Assembly: GCF_040549525.1 (NCBI RefSeq)
Contig: NZ_JBEPTM010000002.1
Span: forward strand, 248,001-312,000
DNA length: 64,000 bases
Direction of reading: 5' to 3'
DNA from: Lacisediminihabitans sp040549525
GTDB taxonomy: Bacteria > Actinomycetota > Actinomycetes > Actinomycetales > Microbacteriaceae
A program made the position numbers and the translations under genes. Below the pieces are notes generated by a model. That model ran no database searches, was not told the DNA's origin, and worked only from the letters and a program-made list of their open reading frames with translations. This document shows positions 29,787 to 38,700 of the stretch, in pieces; position 1 is the stretch's first letter, and each line of letters starts with the position of its first letter.

Positions 29787-30243
29787 GCTTCTGCGGGTGC
29801 GTCGGTGGGCGGATGCCCTCATCGCCCTGCACCTCGACCCCGCGTGGAGCTTCACGTTCGACTCCGCGAAGACGCGGGCCGGACTCTGCAACTACACCTC
29901 GAAGACCATCAGCGTCTCGCGCTATCTCGCCTCGAGATATGAGGACGACGAGATCCACCAGGTGCTGCTGCATGAGGTCGCCCACGCCATCGCCGGCACC
30001 CGCGCCGGTCATGGTCCGCGCTGGAAGTCCGTTGCGGCAGACCTCGGATACGAGGGAAACCGCCTGCACGACGGAGCGATCGCCAGCGAACTAGCGCCCT
30101 GGGTGGGAGCCTGCCCGGCCGGGCATCTCCATTACCGGTATCGCCGCCCCACCCGCACCCTCGCGTGCGGACGCTGTTCCCGGCGCTTCGACGCCGCCCA
30201 CACCATCGCCTGGACACAACGCGAGGTGGCGCGGCAGCGCTGA
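29779..30243 (+). CDS. SprT-like zinc metalloprotease-family protein
   Basis: A 154-residue protein with the zinc-binding catalytic motif HEVAH (His65, Glu66, His69), followed by HGPRWKSVAADLG as in SprT/Spartan proteins, and a C-terminal zinc-ribbon-like part (CPAGH, then CGRCSRRF). Spartan-type enzymes cleave proteins cross-linked to DNA; the bacterial SprT-like role is not well established. The TTG at 29779 is tentative: it overlaps the previous stop by eight bases, and the next candidate is a GTG six codons on. Confidence 0.82.
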   Translation: MAELLRVRRWADALIALHLDPAWSFTFDSAKTRAGLCNYTSKTISVSRYLASRYEDDEIHQVLLHEVAHAIAGTRAGHGPRWKSVAADLGYEGNRLHDGAIASELAPWVGACPAGHLHYRYRRPTRTLACGRCSRRFDAAHTIAWTQREVARQR

Positions 30244-30300
30244 CCGCGCGGCGTCCCGCCAGCGGCCGAGAGCCAGCGGCCTAGATTCAGCGGGCGGGAC

Positions 30301-30711
30301 TCAGCGGTCGGGATCGAAGGCGGCCGCAAGGTGCGCCGCGACGTTCTTCCAGTGGCCGAGCATCATCCGTCTCTCCTCGCGGTCGGCGAGACGGTCATGG
30401 TGGATGACGATCGTCGTGCCACCGTCCACCTCCTTCACCGAGACCTGGAGGGTGGTCTCGTGGGGCCAGTCCTCCGGCTGCCAGGTGAGACGCAGCTTCG
30501 CGTTCTCCGCGTAGGCGCGCACCTCGCCGGCCACACCATCGGCCGTGCGATAGGACTCGCCCTTCACGCGAGGCAGGGTGGTCTCGCCCAACCACAGGGG
30601 GAGGCCCTCACCGATGAGGAACTGCCAGGCGACATCGACGCGCGCGGGCACGGTCTGCCGCACCCCGACGTCCCAGCCGGCATCCTTCGTCTTTCCTGGC
30701 GTTTCGGTCAT
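30301..30711 (-). CDS. SRPBCC/AHSA1-domain protein
   Basis: A 136-residue START-like fold protein: VRQTVPARVDVAWQFL, GLPLWLG, LRLTWQPEDWPHETTLQV and a C-terminal helix MLGHWKNVAAHLAAAF are typical of activator-of-Hsp90-ATPase-like SRPBCC proteins, which bind hydrophobic ligands or act as stress-associated factors. The ATG at 30711 has GGAGGAGACAGCA before it, better than one five codons upstream. It is divergent from the CGNR regulator, with the shared 49-base gap holding an inverted repeat. Confidence 0.85.
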   Translation of the reverse strand: MTETPGKTKDAGWDVGVRQTVPARVDVAWQFLIGEGLPLWLGETTLPRVKGESYRTADGVAGEVRAYAENAKLRLTWQPEDWPHETTLQVSVKEVDGGTTIVIHHDRLADREERRMMLGHWKNVAAHLAAAFDPDR

Positions 30712-30739
30712 TGCTGTCTCCTCCATGAGAGCCAGTCTA

Positions 30740-30760
30740 GTAACCGACTACATTGGTTAC
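30740..30760. promoter_or_regulatory. Inverted repeat between the SRPBCC and CGNR genes
   Basis: GTAACC-(9 bases)-GGTTAC ends directly before the CGNR start codon. The TACATT inside it (30749-30754) is spaced six bases from that ATG and fits a -10 box for a leaderless transcript. A regulator bound here would block initiation, so autoregulation by the CGNR protein is plausible but inferred. Confidence 0.5.
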
Positions 30761-31369
30761 ATGTTCACGACTGATGGCCGCCCGACCGGCCAGGAGATGA
30801 CCCTGGATGACGGCCGGGACTGGTGGTTCGACTCGGGCTCGCTGGCGATCGACTTCGCCTACACCGGGGCGATGACCTCCGACCGGGAGACGCTTCATGC
30901 GGCGTCCGACCTCACGGCGTGGCTCACCTCTCGGTTTCCCGAAGTGGTCGACGGCGCGACCGACCGTGACCTTGTCGACGCACGGGCGCTTCGCGGATCG
31001 CTCGCGCGCGCGGCTCTCGCCCGAAGCAGCAACACCGAGATCCCGTCCGACGATGTCGACGTGATCAACCTCTTCGCGGCGACCCCGGACATCGCTCCCT
31101 CCCTCGTGGGCGGCACGCGCCAGGCCGGACGCTCCCGCGCGAAGGCCAGCCAGGCCCTGTCTGTGCTCGCGCGAGAGGCAGTGGAACTGTTCGCGGCCAA
31201 CCCCAGCGATCGCATCCGCGAGTGCGCGGCGGATGACTGCGATCTCGTCTTCTACGACGAATCACGTTCCAACAACCGTCGATGGTGTTCGATGCAGCGC
31301 TGCGGGAACAGGGCGAAGGTGCGAGCCCACCGGGCCCGCACCTCCGAAGACGCTCCCCCGCCGGAGTGA
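30761..31369 (+). CDS. CGNR zinc-finger putative transcription regulator
   Basis: A 202-residue protein with an N-terminal ABATE-like stress-sensing domain (about 15-135, beginning DWWFDSGSLAIDFAYT) and a C-terminal CGNR zinc finger (RECAADDCDLVFYDES, then RRWCSMQRCGNRAKVRAHR) of the kind thought to bind DNA. The ATG follows directly on the inverted repeat and a TACATT -10 box, so the mRNA is probably leaderless. It is divergent from an SRPBCC gene that may be its target. Confidence 0.87.
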   Translation: MFTTDGRPTGQEMTLDDGRDWWFDSGSLAIDFAYTGAMTSDRETLHAASDLTAWLTSRFPEVVDGATDRDLVDARALRGSLARAALARSSNTEIPSDDVDVINLFAATPDIAPSLVGGTRQAGRSRAKASQALSVLAREAVELFAANPSDRIRECAADDCDLVFYDESRSNNRRWCSMQRCGNRAKVRAHRARTSEDAPPPE

Positions 31370-31385
31370 GGGTGATCGAGCGGGA

Positions 31386-31691
31386 CTAGCTGACCGTTAC
31401 CTCTTTCCAGAAGGCGACGTAGTTGCTGAAGTCTTTGCCTTCCGTGCGCGCGAAGGCGGTCTCGTAGGGGTGCGGATAGCTCCAGGCGCGATCCTGAAGC
31501 AGGGTGTCGCCATCCTTGACGCTGAAGTACTGGCAGGCGCCCTTCCACGGACAGGTGTACGGCGTCGCACTGTCGACGAGGAACTCGCTCTTGACGCTCG
31601 ACGGGGGGAAGTACCAGTTGCCCTCGATCTTGATGAGCTCGTCTTGCGGAGCGTCGGCAATGACGACGCCATTGAGAATTGCCTGGGTCAT
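31386..31691 (-). CDS. DUF427-family protein
   Basis: A 101-residue beta-rich protein with the DUF427 signature: NGVVIADA near the N-terminus, NWYFPPSSV, TPYTCPWKGACQYFSV and a closing AWSYPHPYETAF region. Function is unknown for the family. AGGAGG lies four bases before the ATG, one of the few textbook binding sites here. Its end faces the CGNR gene with a 16-base gap. Confidence 0.9.
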   Translation of the reverse strand: MTQAILNGVVIADAPQDELIKIEGNWYFPPSSVKSEFLVDSATPYTCPWKGACQYFSVKDGDTLLQDRAWSYPHPYETAFARTEGKDFSNYVAFWKEVTVS

Positions 31692-31780
31692 GATTCCTCC
31701 TGGAGGCTATGGGTGGGTAGTGGGCACAACGCTACGCACGCAACCTGAATTCCCTCAGGCGCCGGTGGCAGACTTGACCG

Positions 31781-32260
31781 ATGCGAATCCTCCTCAAGCT
31801 CGTGCTGGACTGCACTCCGGATGCCGCGTGGGACGCCGTGCGCTCCCCCCGGGGCATGCAGCAGGTCTCGGCTCCGTTCTCCACCTTCGAGTCACTCGAA
31901 CCCGCCGGCTTTCCCGTGTCGTGGTCCGCCGGAGAGCATCCGGTGAAGATCTCGAGCTTCGGCTTGGTGCCCGTCGGAGACCAGGTGATCGGCATCTCCT
32001 ACCCCGAGCGTGATGACGACGTGCGCGTGCAGGTGGACAACGGCCGCGGACTCAGCGGACCGCTCGCCCTCGTCACGAAGTGGCAGCACTCGATCGCCAT
32101 CGCTCCGGCGGCCGGCGGCCGCACCCTGTACCGTGACCAGCTGGTCTTCGAGGCTGGATCCCTGACCCCGCTGCTCTGGTTGGGCTACTGGGCGTTCTGG
32201 CAGTGGCGCGGCGCCCGCATCCGTTCTCTCGCTCCGACCTGGAAGCCCCGCACGTCATGA
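31781..32260 (+). CDS. SRPBCC-like protein
   Basis: A 159-residue protein with the START-like pattern MRILLKLVLDCTPDAAWDAVRSP, a beta-sheet centre (DQVIGISYPERDDDVRVQV) and a C-terminal hydrophobic helix (LWLGYWAFWQWRGARI). It is coupled to the DUF1684 gene by a four-base overlap. CAGACT six bases before the ATG suggests leaderless translation. No ligand can be assigned. Confidence 0.72.
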   Translation: MRILLKLVLDCTPDAAWDAVRSPRGMQQVSAPFSTFESLEPAGFPVSWSAGEHPVKISSFGLVPVGDQVIGISYPERDDDVRVQVDNGRGLSGPLALVTKWQHSIAIAPAAGGRTLYRDQLVFEAGSLTPLLWLGYWAFWQWRGARIRSLAPTWKPRTS

Positions 32261-32871
32261 CCGCCTTCGAGGTCGCCGACTGGCGCCGTCGCGTCTTCGC
32301 GCTCTACGCGGAGGTGCGCGCCGCCACGGATCTCTTCGCTGCCCACGACCTGTGGAGGCGGGAACGGGATCGGCTCTTCGCCGAACACCCGTCGTCCCCG
32401 CTGCTGCCCGACGACCTCGCCGCCTTCACCGGACTGCCGGTGAAGCCCTATGACCCGGACTGGCGGTTCGAAGTCGCCGTGACGGCGGCCGAGCCCCGGC
32501 ACATGGACTTCGAGACCGGAACCGACGGCGTCGTGCCCTTCGACCTCATCGGAGTCGCGGATGTCCCCGGCATCGGGCAACTGGACGTCTGGAAGCTCGG
32601 CAGCTACGGCGGCGGCATCTTCCTTCCCGTGAAGGATGCCCTCGCCGGGCACCCGGGCGGCACCTACGGCGGCGGACGCTACCTCCTCGACACCATCAAG
32701 GGTGCCGATCTCGGCCCCGGCCGAGCTCGCGACTCTCTCGTGCTCGACTTCAACTTCGCCTACAACCCCTCCTGCGCCTATGACCCGGCGTGGGCCTGCC
32801 CGCTCGCGCAGGCGGGCAATCGTGTGGCCGTGGAGATCCCCGTCGGCGAACGGTATTCGGGAGTGCACTGA
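32257..32871 (+). CDS. DUF1684-family protein
   Basis: A 204-residue protein matching DUF1684: an N-terminal helix with WRRERDRLFAEHPSSPL, then a beta domain with LDVWKLGSYGGGIFLPVKD, GTYGGGRYLLDTIKGAD and the highly conserved FNFAYNPSCAYDPAWACPL. Members are widespread in actinobacteria with unknown function; the invariant Cys/Asn/Tyr cluster suggests an active or metal site. The ATG overlaps the preceding stop (ATGA). Confidence 0.92.
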   Translation: MTAFEVADWRRRVFALYAEVRAATDLFAAHDLWRRERDRLFAEHPSSPLLPDDLAAFTGLPVKPYDPDWRFEVAVTAAEPRHMDFETGTDGVVPFDLIGVADVPGIGQLDVWKLGSYGGGIFLPVKDALAGHPGGTYGGGRYLLDTIKGADLGPGRARDSLVLDFNFAYNPSCAYDPAWACPLAQAGNRVAVEIPVGERYSGVH

Positions 32872-32881
32872 CCCCACCTGC

Positions 32882-33081
32882 TAGAGTTGGGGTACTTGCG
32901 AGACCACGAAGGTCTCCCTGCGTCGTTGAACGCTCCCTCTTCTCCCCGTCGCATCACCATTGCGAACGGGTTGTAGACACTTTCTGCGGCGATCGATTGC
33001 GGCCATCGTCGCTCTCGCCACTTCACACCCGGGTGTCACAAGCTCGATAGCCGGCGTGTGGTTCTATCCGAAAGCTCCACC
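32882..33081 (+). promoter_or_regulatory. Long leader of the DEAD-box helicase gene
   Basis: About 200 bases separate DUF1684 from the helicase start. TAGAGT at 32882-32887 is a possible -10 box. A hairpin GAGACC-ACGAA-GGTCTC (32900-32916) follows at the likely start of the transcript. Long structured leaders are common in cold-induced RNA helicase genes; regulation here is inferred. Confidence 0.4.
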
Positions 33082-34623
33082 ATGTCTGAATCCACCTCAT
33101 CCTTCGGCGCGCTCGGCGTGCCGGCCCCCCTCGTCACGGCCCTGTCCGCGCAGGGGATCGATTCCCCGTTCCCGATCCAGGTCGACACGCTTCCCGACAC
33201 TCTCTCGGGACGGGACGTGCTCGGCCGCGGAAAGACCGGCAGCGGCAAGACCCTCGCGTTCGCCATCCCGATGATCGCCCGTCTCGGCGGCACGCTTGCT
33301 GGCGGCCAGCGTCGCCCGGGACGCCCTCTCGCGCTCATCCTCGCTCCGACCCGCGAGCTCGCCACCCAGATCACCGTTGCGCTCACCCCGCTCGCGGATG
33401 TCTACGGACTCAAGTCCGTCACCATCTTCGGCGGCGTCTCGCAGCAGCGCCAGGTCGCGGCGCTCAAGGCCGGTGTCGACATCGTCGTCGCCTGCCCCGG
33501 CCGCCTCGAAGACCTCATGAAGCAGGGCTTCGTCTCGCTGGATGCCGTGGAGATCTCGATCCTCGACGAGGCCGACCACATGGCAGACCTCGGCTTCCTT
33601 CCCGTGGTCACCCGCATCATGGACAAGACCCCCCAGTCCGGACAGCGCATGCTGTTCAGCGCAACGCTGGACAACGGAGTCGATCGCCTCGTGAAGAAGT
33701 ACCTCCACAACGAGGTGCTGCACTCGGTCGACGAAGCGACGTCACATGTCAGCGCCATGACACACCATGTGTTCGAGGTCGACTCTGTCGAAGCGAAGAA
33801 CGAACTGATCAAGAAGCTCGCCTCCGGCACCGGTCGCCGCATCCTCTTCATGCGCACCAAGCACCACGCCAAGAAACTGGCCAAGCAGCTCACCGACGCG
33901 GGCATCCCCTCCGTCGACCTGCACGGCAACCTCTCTCAGGTGCAGCGCGATCGCAACCTCGCCTCCTTCGCCGCCGGTGACACCCGGGTGCTCGTGGCGA
34001 CGGATGTCGCGGCGCGCGGCGTGCACGTGGACGACATCGAACTGGTCATCCATGTCGACCCGCCGGCCGAGCACAAGGCGTACCTGCACCGCTCCGGTCG
34101 CACCGCCCGCGCCGGCAAGGAGGGCGAGGTCGTCACGATCGTGCTCCCGACCCAGCGTCGCGACACCGCCGCCCTGCTCAAGAAGGCGGAGATCACCGTG
34201 ACCCCGCAGCAGGTCTCGGCCGACTCGGCCGCCGTCACCGCCCTCGTCGGTGATGTCGCCGCCTGGGTCAAGCCCGCTCCCCGCGCTGCCGTCCAGGTCC
34301 AGGGCGCTCCGCGGGCCCGCTCCGGCGGGCAGCGCCAGTCGCAGGGCGGACGTTCCGCCGGACAGGGTCGCTCACAGGGCGGTTCGCAGGGCGCGAACGC
34401 CCAGCGCAAGCGTGCCAACCGCGACGGTGCGCCGGCAGCCGGTGGCTCGCGCAACTTCTACAGCACGGCGAGCGGCGAGGGTGCGTCATCCGGCGCTCCT
34501 CGCTCGGGCGGGGCTCCGCGCGGCGGTGCGTCATCCGGTGCCGGCCGTGCCGGATCCGGCGGCGGACTCGTCGGCATGTCACAGGGCGGCGGACGTCGTC
34601 GCAGTGGCGGCGGCGGTCGCTAG
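33082..34623 (+). CDS. DEAD-box ATP-dependent RNA helicase
   Basis: A 513-residue helicase with an aromatic/Gln Q-motif (FGALGVPAPLVTALSAQGI), Walker A GRGKTGSGKTLAF (about 48), PTREL, DEAD box ILDEADHMADLGF (about 161), SAT, and motif VI HRSGRTARAG. A C-terminal tail from about residue 400 is rich in Gly, Arg, Ser and Gln, a typical unstructured RNA-binding tail that unwinds or remodels RNA, often in the cold. The ATG at 33082 (MSESTSSFG) is preferred to a GTG eight codons upstream. A hairpin terminator follows. Confidence 0.95.
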   Translation: MSESTSSFGALGVPAPLVTALSAQGIDSPFPIQVDTLPDTLSGRDVLGRGKTGSGKTLAFAIPMIARLGGTLAGGQRRPGRPLALILAPTRELATQITVALTPLADVYGLKSVTIFGGVSQQRQVAALKAGVDIVVACPGRLEDLMKQGFVSLDAVEISILDEADHMADLGFLPVVTRIMDKTPQSGQRMLFSATLDNGVDRLVKKYLHNEVLHSVDEATSHVSAMTHHVFEVDSVEAKNELIKKLASGTGRRILFMRTKHHAKKLAKQLTDAGIPSVDLHGNLSQVQRDRNLASFAAGDTRVLVATDVAARGVHVDDIELVIHVDPPAEHKAYLHRSGRTARAGKEGEVVTIVLPTQRRDTAALLKKAEITVTPQQVSADSAAVTALVGDVAAWVKPAPRAAVQVQGAPRARSGGQRQSQGGRSAGQGRSQGGSQGANAQRKRANRDGAPAAGGSRNFYSTASGEGASSGAPRSGGAPRGGASSGAGRAGSGGGLVGMSQGGGRRRSGGGGR

Positions 34624-34635
34624 TCACACGACCTG

Positions 34636-34670
34636 AAAGGGGCCCTCACACTTCGGTGTTGGGGCCCTTT
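34636..34670 (+). terminator. Terminator of the DEAD-box gene
   Basis: AAAGGGGCCCTCACAC and GTGTTGGGGCCCTTT form a long stem with a UUCG loop and one bulge, followed by TGTCTT. It lies 12 bases past the helicase stop. Confidence 0.82.
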
Positions 34671-34719
34671 GTCTTGCTCTCGGGGAGCCGGTGCCACCCT
34701 CCGCTCCGCACAATGACAG

Positions 34720-34783
34720 GGGCGCTCGTGAGTGCGGGCGCTCGCCAGTTCGGGCGCTCGTGAGTTCGGGCGCTCGTGAGCCG
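34720..34783. repeat. Four tandem copies of a 16-bp unit
   Basis: GGGCGCTCGTGAGTTC occurs four times end to end with few changes, between the helicase terminator and the end of the NUDIX gene. It looks like a short variable-number tandem repeat. Confidence 0.8.
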
Positions 34784-34802
34784 GGCCAGCGGGGAAGGGC
34801 TC

Positions 34803-35342
34803 TCAGTACAGTCGACCGACCGAGGCGAGAGCCGCGCGAACGAGCGCGCCGCGCCCGCCCTCCATCTCGGCTGAGACCTCGTCGGAAGCCGCCTCCTGGG
34901 GGGTCATCCAGGTGAGTTCGAGGGCATCCTGACGCGGGTCGCAGGTGCCGGTCACCGGCACAACGTAGGCGAGGGATACCGCGTGCTGGCGATCATCGGT
35001 GAACTGCGAGCCCGGAAACGGGAAGTACTCTGCGACCGAGAACGGGATGGGGCTCGAGGGCAGCAGCGGAAATGCCATGGGGCCGAGATCCTTCTCGAGA
35101 TGGCGGAAGAGCGCGTCCCGAAGGCTCTCGCCGTACATCACCCGGCCGGAGACGAGGGTGCGGGTGATCGCGCCGGCGGAGTTGGCGCGCAGCAGGATGC
35201 CGACCTGGGTGACCTGGCCGACGCCGTCCACTCGCACGGGCACCGCTTCGACGTAGAGCAGGGGAAGCCGTCGCCGTGTTTCGGCGAGCTCCTCATCGGA
35301 CAGCCAGCCGGAATTCGGGTCAGGTGTGCCTACGGAGCTCAT
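34803..35342 (-). CDS. NUDIX-like protein (DUF4916 type)
   Basis: A 179-residue protein resembling the actinobacterial NUDIX-hydrolase family (DUF4916): NSGWLSDEELAETRRRLPLL, VGILLRANSAGAITRTLVSGR, GESLRDALFRHLEKDLGP and FPFPGSQFTDDRQHAVSLAYV. The box is not the standard GX5EX7REUXEEXGU: the REX2EE part is replaced by FRHLEKDLG, so catalysis on nucleoside diphosphates is uncertain. The ATG at 35342 has GGAG close upstream and follows a possible remnant frame by nine bases. Confidence 0.82.
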   Translation of the reverse strand: MSSVGTPDPNSGWLSDEELAETRRRLPLLYVEAVPVRVDGVGQVTQVGILLRANSAGAITRTLVSGRVMYGESLRDALFRHLEKDLGPMAFPLLPSSPIPFSVAEYFPFPGSQFTDDRQHAVSLAYVVPVTGTCDPRQDALELTWMTPQEAASDEVSAEMEGGRGALVRAALASVGRLY

Positions 35343-35351
35343 GCTCCATTG

Positions 35352-35531
35352 TCACCCCTCCACGACCCTCCGCATGACTGGCGGCACAGCCTGGCTGTGC
35401 CGCGGATGACCGGCGATTGCGACAGCGCTCGAGTCGGAGCCGAGAATCAGATCGCCGACGATCGAGAACGGCCACGGCAGGAAGAGACCGCTGCTGCCGA
35501 CGCTCCCCCGCGAGATGCACGGCGACGCCAA
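35352..35531 (-). pseudogene. Possible remnant or very small gene between NUDIX and lhr
   Basis: The 376-base gap before lhr has no clear gene. A 59-codon minus-strand frame from TTG at 35531 to TGA at 35352 uses strongly G/C-ending codons and gives protein-like text (FLPWPFSIVGDLILGSDSS). Immediately upstream a different minus frame has the same codon bias (SATSIISSVPNAGVIRSIGV). A frameshifted or decaying gene would explain this, but no family is recognised and it may be chance in high-GC DNA. Confidence 0.25.
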
Positions 35532-35718
35532 TCGACCGGATCACCCCGGCGTTGGGGACGGAGGAGATGATCGAGGTCGCCGAATGCCACTGCGAGGGCC
35601 GGCCGGTGTGGGAGGCGACGTTGCTGAGGCCCCGTACCGCCGAGGCGGATGCGCCTCCGGTCGCGTCGCACCCTGGGGACAATCCGCAACTGTCAGCGGG
35701 TTCGGGGAGGATAGGAGC

Positions 35719-38700
35719 ATGAGCGATGTGCTCGGGCGATTCTCCCCGGCGACCCGAGACTGGTTCTCGGGGGCGTTCCCCGCGCCCACTCCGGCGCAGT
35801 TGGGTGCCTGGGAGGCGATCACCGCCGGCGCCAATGCCCTCGTCGTGGCACCGACCGGGTCGGGAAAGACCCTCGCGGCGTTCCTGTGGGCCATCGACCG
35901 TCTGGCCACGACACCGGCTCCGGATGACCGCAACCTCCGCACCCGAGTTCTCTACATCTCCCCGCTCAAGGCCCTCGCGGTGGACGTCGAGCGCAACCTT
36001 CGAGCCCCGCTCGTGGGCGTCACTCAGACCGCGAAGCGACTGGGGATGTCCCCTCCCGAGGTGACCGTCGGCGTGCGGTCCGGCGACACCACCTCCGGTG
36101 ATCGCCGGTTGTTGCAACGCCTGCCCCCGGACATCCTGATCACGACCCCCGAGTCCCTCTACCTCATGCTCACCGCGTCGGCCCGGGAGACCCTCAAGGG
36201 CGTGGAGACGGTGATCATCGACGAGGTTCATGCCGTCGCCTCGACCAAGCGCGGCGCCCACCTCGCTCTGTCGCTCGAACGACTCGACCTGCTGCTCGAC
36301 AAGCCAGCCCAGCGGATCGGACTCTCCGCGACCGTGCGGCCGCGCGAAGAGGTGGCACGATTCCTCGCCGGCGGCGCGCCCGTCACCATCGTCGCTCCCC
36401 CCTCGACGAAGAAGTTCGACCTGAGCGTGGTCGTGCCGGTCGAGGACATGACCGAACTCGGCACGGCTCCGGCGGTGCGGGAGGGCTCAGCGGCGGCATC
36501 GACCGAGGCAGTGCAGGGGTCGATCTGGCCGCACGTCGAGGAGCAGATCGTCGATCGCATTCTCGAGCACCGGTCCACGATCGTCTTCGCGAATTCCCGT
36601 CGGCTCGCCGAGCGACTGACCGCGCGGCTCAATGAGATCTACACGCTCCGCACGGAGGAGAGTGAGCTGGAGAGCGCCGGTGTCTCCGCTGGTCGAGTAG
36701 CGAGCGCCAGCGAGCGTGTCGAGACCCGGACCGCGGGTCTCGACACGGGCGCAGGGCGCCCCGCTCGACCGGCAGAGCTGCTGGCACGCGCGCACCACGG
36801 CTCGGTGTCGAAGGAGCAGCGCGCCCTCATCGAAGACGATCTCAAGTCCGGTCGCCTGCGCTGCGTGGTCGCGACGAGTTCCCTCGAACTCGGTATCGAC
36901 ATGGGGGAGGTGGACCTCGTGATCCAGGTCGAATCCCCGCCCAGTGTCGCGAGCGGCCTCCAGCGCGTCGGTCGTGCCGGCCACCAGGTCGGCGAGGTGT
37001 CGCGCGGCATCATCTTTCCCAAGCATCGGGCCGATCTCATCCACTCCGCGGTCGCCAGCGAGCGGATGTCCGCCGGTCTCATCGAGGCGATGCGCATCCC
37101 ACAGAATCCCCTCGACGTGCTCGCCCAGCAAACGGTGGCCGCCGTGGCGCTCGACTCGCTCGATGTCGACGAGTGGTTCGACACCGTGCGCCGAAGCGCA
37201 CCCTTCGCCGGCCTGCCGCGATCGGCCTTCGACGCGACGCTCGACCTGCTCAGCGGGCTGTATCCCTCCGACGAGTTCGCAGAACTGCGCCCCCGAATCG
37301 TCTGGGACCGTGTCGGCGGCACGATCACCGGTCGCCCCGGAGCCCAGCGTCTCGCGGTGACCTCTGGCGGCACGATCCCGGATCGTGGGCTGTTCGGGGT
37401 GTTCATGGTGGGCTCCGGCACCGGGGATCGGGCGCCCGCGCGAGTCGGCGAGCTCGACGAGGAGATGGTGTACGAATCCCGCGTCGGCGACGTCTTCGCC
37501 CTCGGGGCCACCAGTTGGCGCATCGAGGACATCACCCACGATCGCGTGATCGTAAGCCCCGCGTTCGGTCAACCGGGCAAGGTGCCGTTCTGGAAAGGTG
37601 ACGGCATCGGTCGCCCCGCGGAACTCGGTCGCGCCATCGGGGAATTCACCCGGGTGATCGCGAACGGCTCGACGACGGATGCCCGAACCCGCGCCGTGCT
37701 CGGAGGACTCGACTACCGCGCGGTCAACAACCTCGTCGCGTTCATCGACGACCAGAAGAAGGCGACGGGCCAGGTGCCGAGTGACCGCACCCTCGTCGTC
37801 GAGCGATTCCGTGACGAGCTCGGCGACTGGCGCGTCATCCTCCATTCCCCTTACGGCATGCAAGTTCATGCGCCGTGGGCGCTGGCGATCGGAGCGCGCA
37901 TCCGCGAGCGCTTCGGTCTCGATGGCGCGGCCATGGCAAGCGACGACGGAGTCATTCTGCGCATCCCCGATACGGAGAGCGAGCCACCCGGCGCGGAGCT
38001 CTTCGTTTTCGAGCCTGCCGAACTGCGCGACATCGTGACCGAGGAGGTGGGGGGATCGGCACTGTTCGCCTCCCGGTTCCGTGAGTGCGCAGCCCGGGCT
38101 CTTCTGTTGCCCCGCTACAACCCGGGACGGCGTTCCCCGCTCTGGCAGCAGCGCCAGCGGGCCTCACAGCTGCTGGATGTCGCGCGCAAGTACCCGAGCT
38201 TCCCCATCGTGCTCGAGGCGGTGAGAGAAGTGCTGCAGGACGTCTATGACCTCCCCGCGCTCACCGAGCTCGCCGAACAGATCGAAAGTCGGCGCATCCG
38301 GATCGTCGAGACGGAGACGGAGCAGGCATCGCCCTTCGCTCGTTCACTGTTGTTCGGCTATGTCGCGGCGTTCATGTACGAGGGCGATTCGCCCCTCGCC
38401 GAGCGCCGCGCCGCCGCCCTCTCGCTCGACCCGACACTGCTCGCCGAGCTACTGGGCCGCGCCGAGCTGCGTGAATTGCTCGACCCCGCGGTCATCGAGC
38501 AACTCGAGCTCGAGCTGCAGAGGCTCGCACCGGATCGGCGTGCCCACGACGCGGAGGGCATCGTGGACCTGCTGCGCATGCTCGGTCCGCTGACCGAAGC
38601 CGAGATCGTGCTGCGTCTCGACCCCGCGAGCGGACTGATCGGAACGACTCTCGACACGGCTCTGGCCAGCCTCGCCCGATCCAACCGGATCTGGCGCGCC

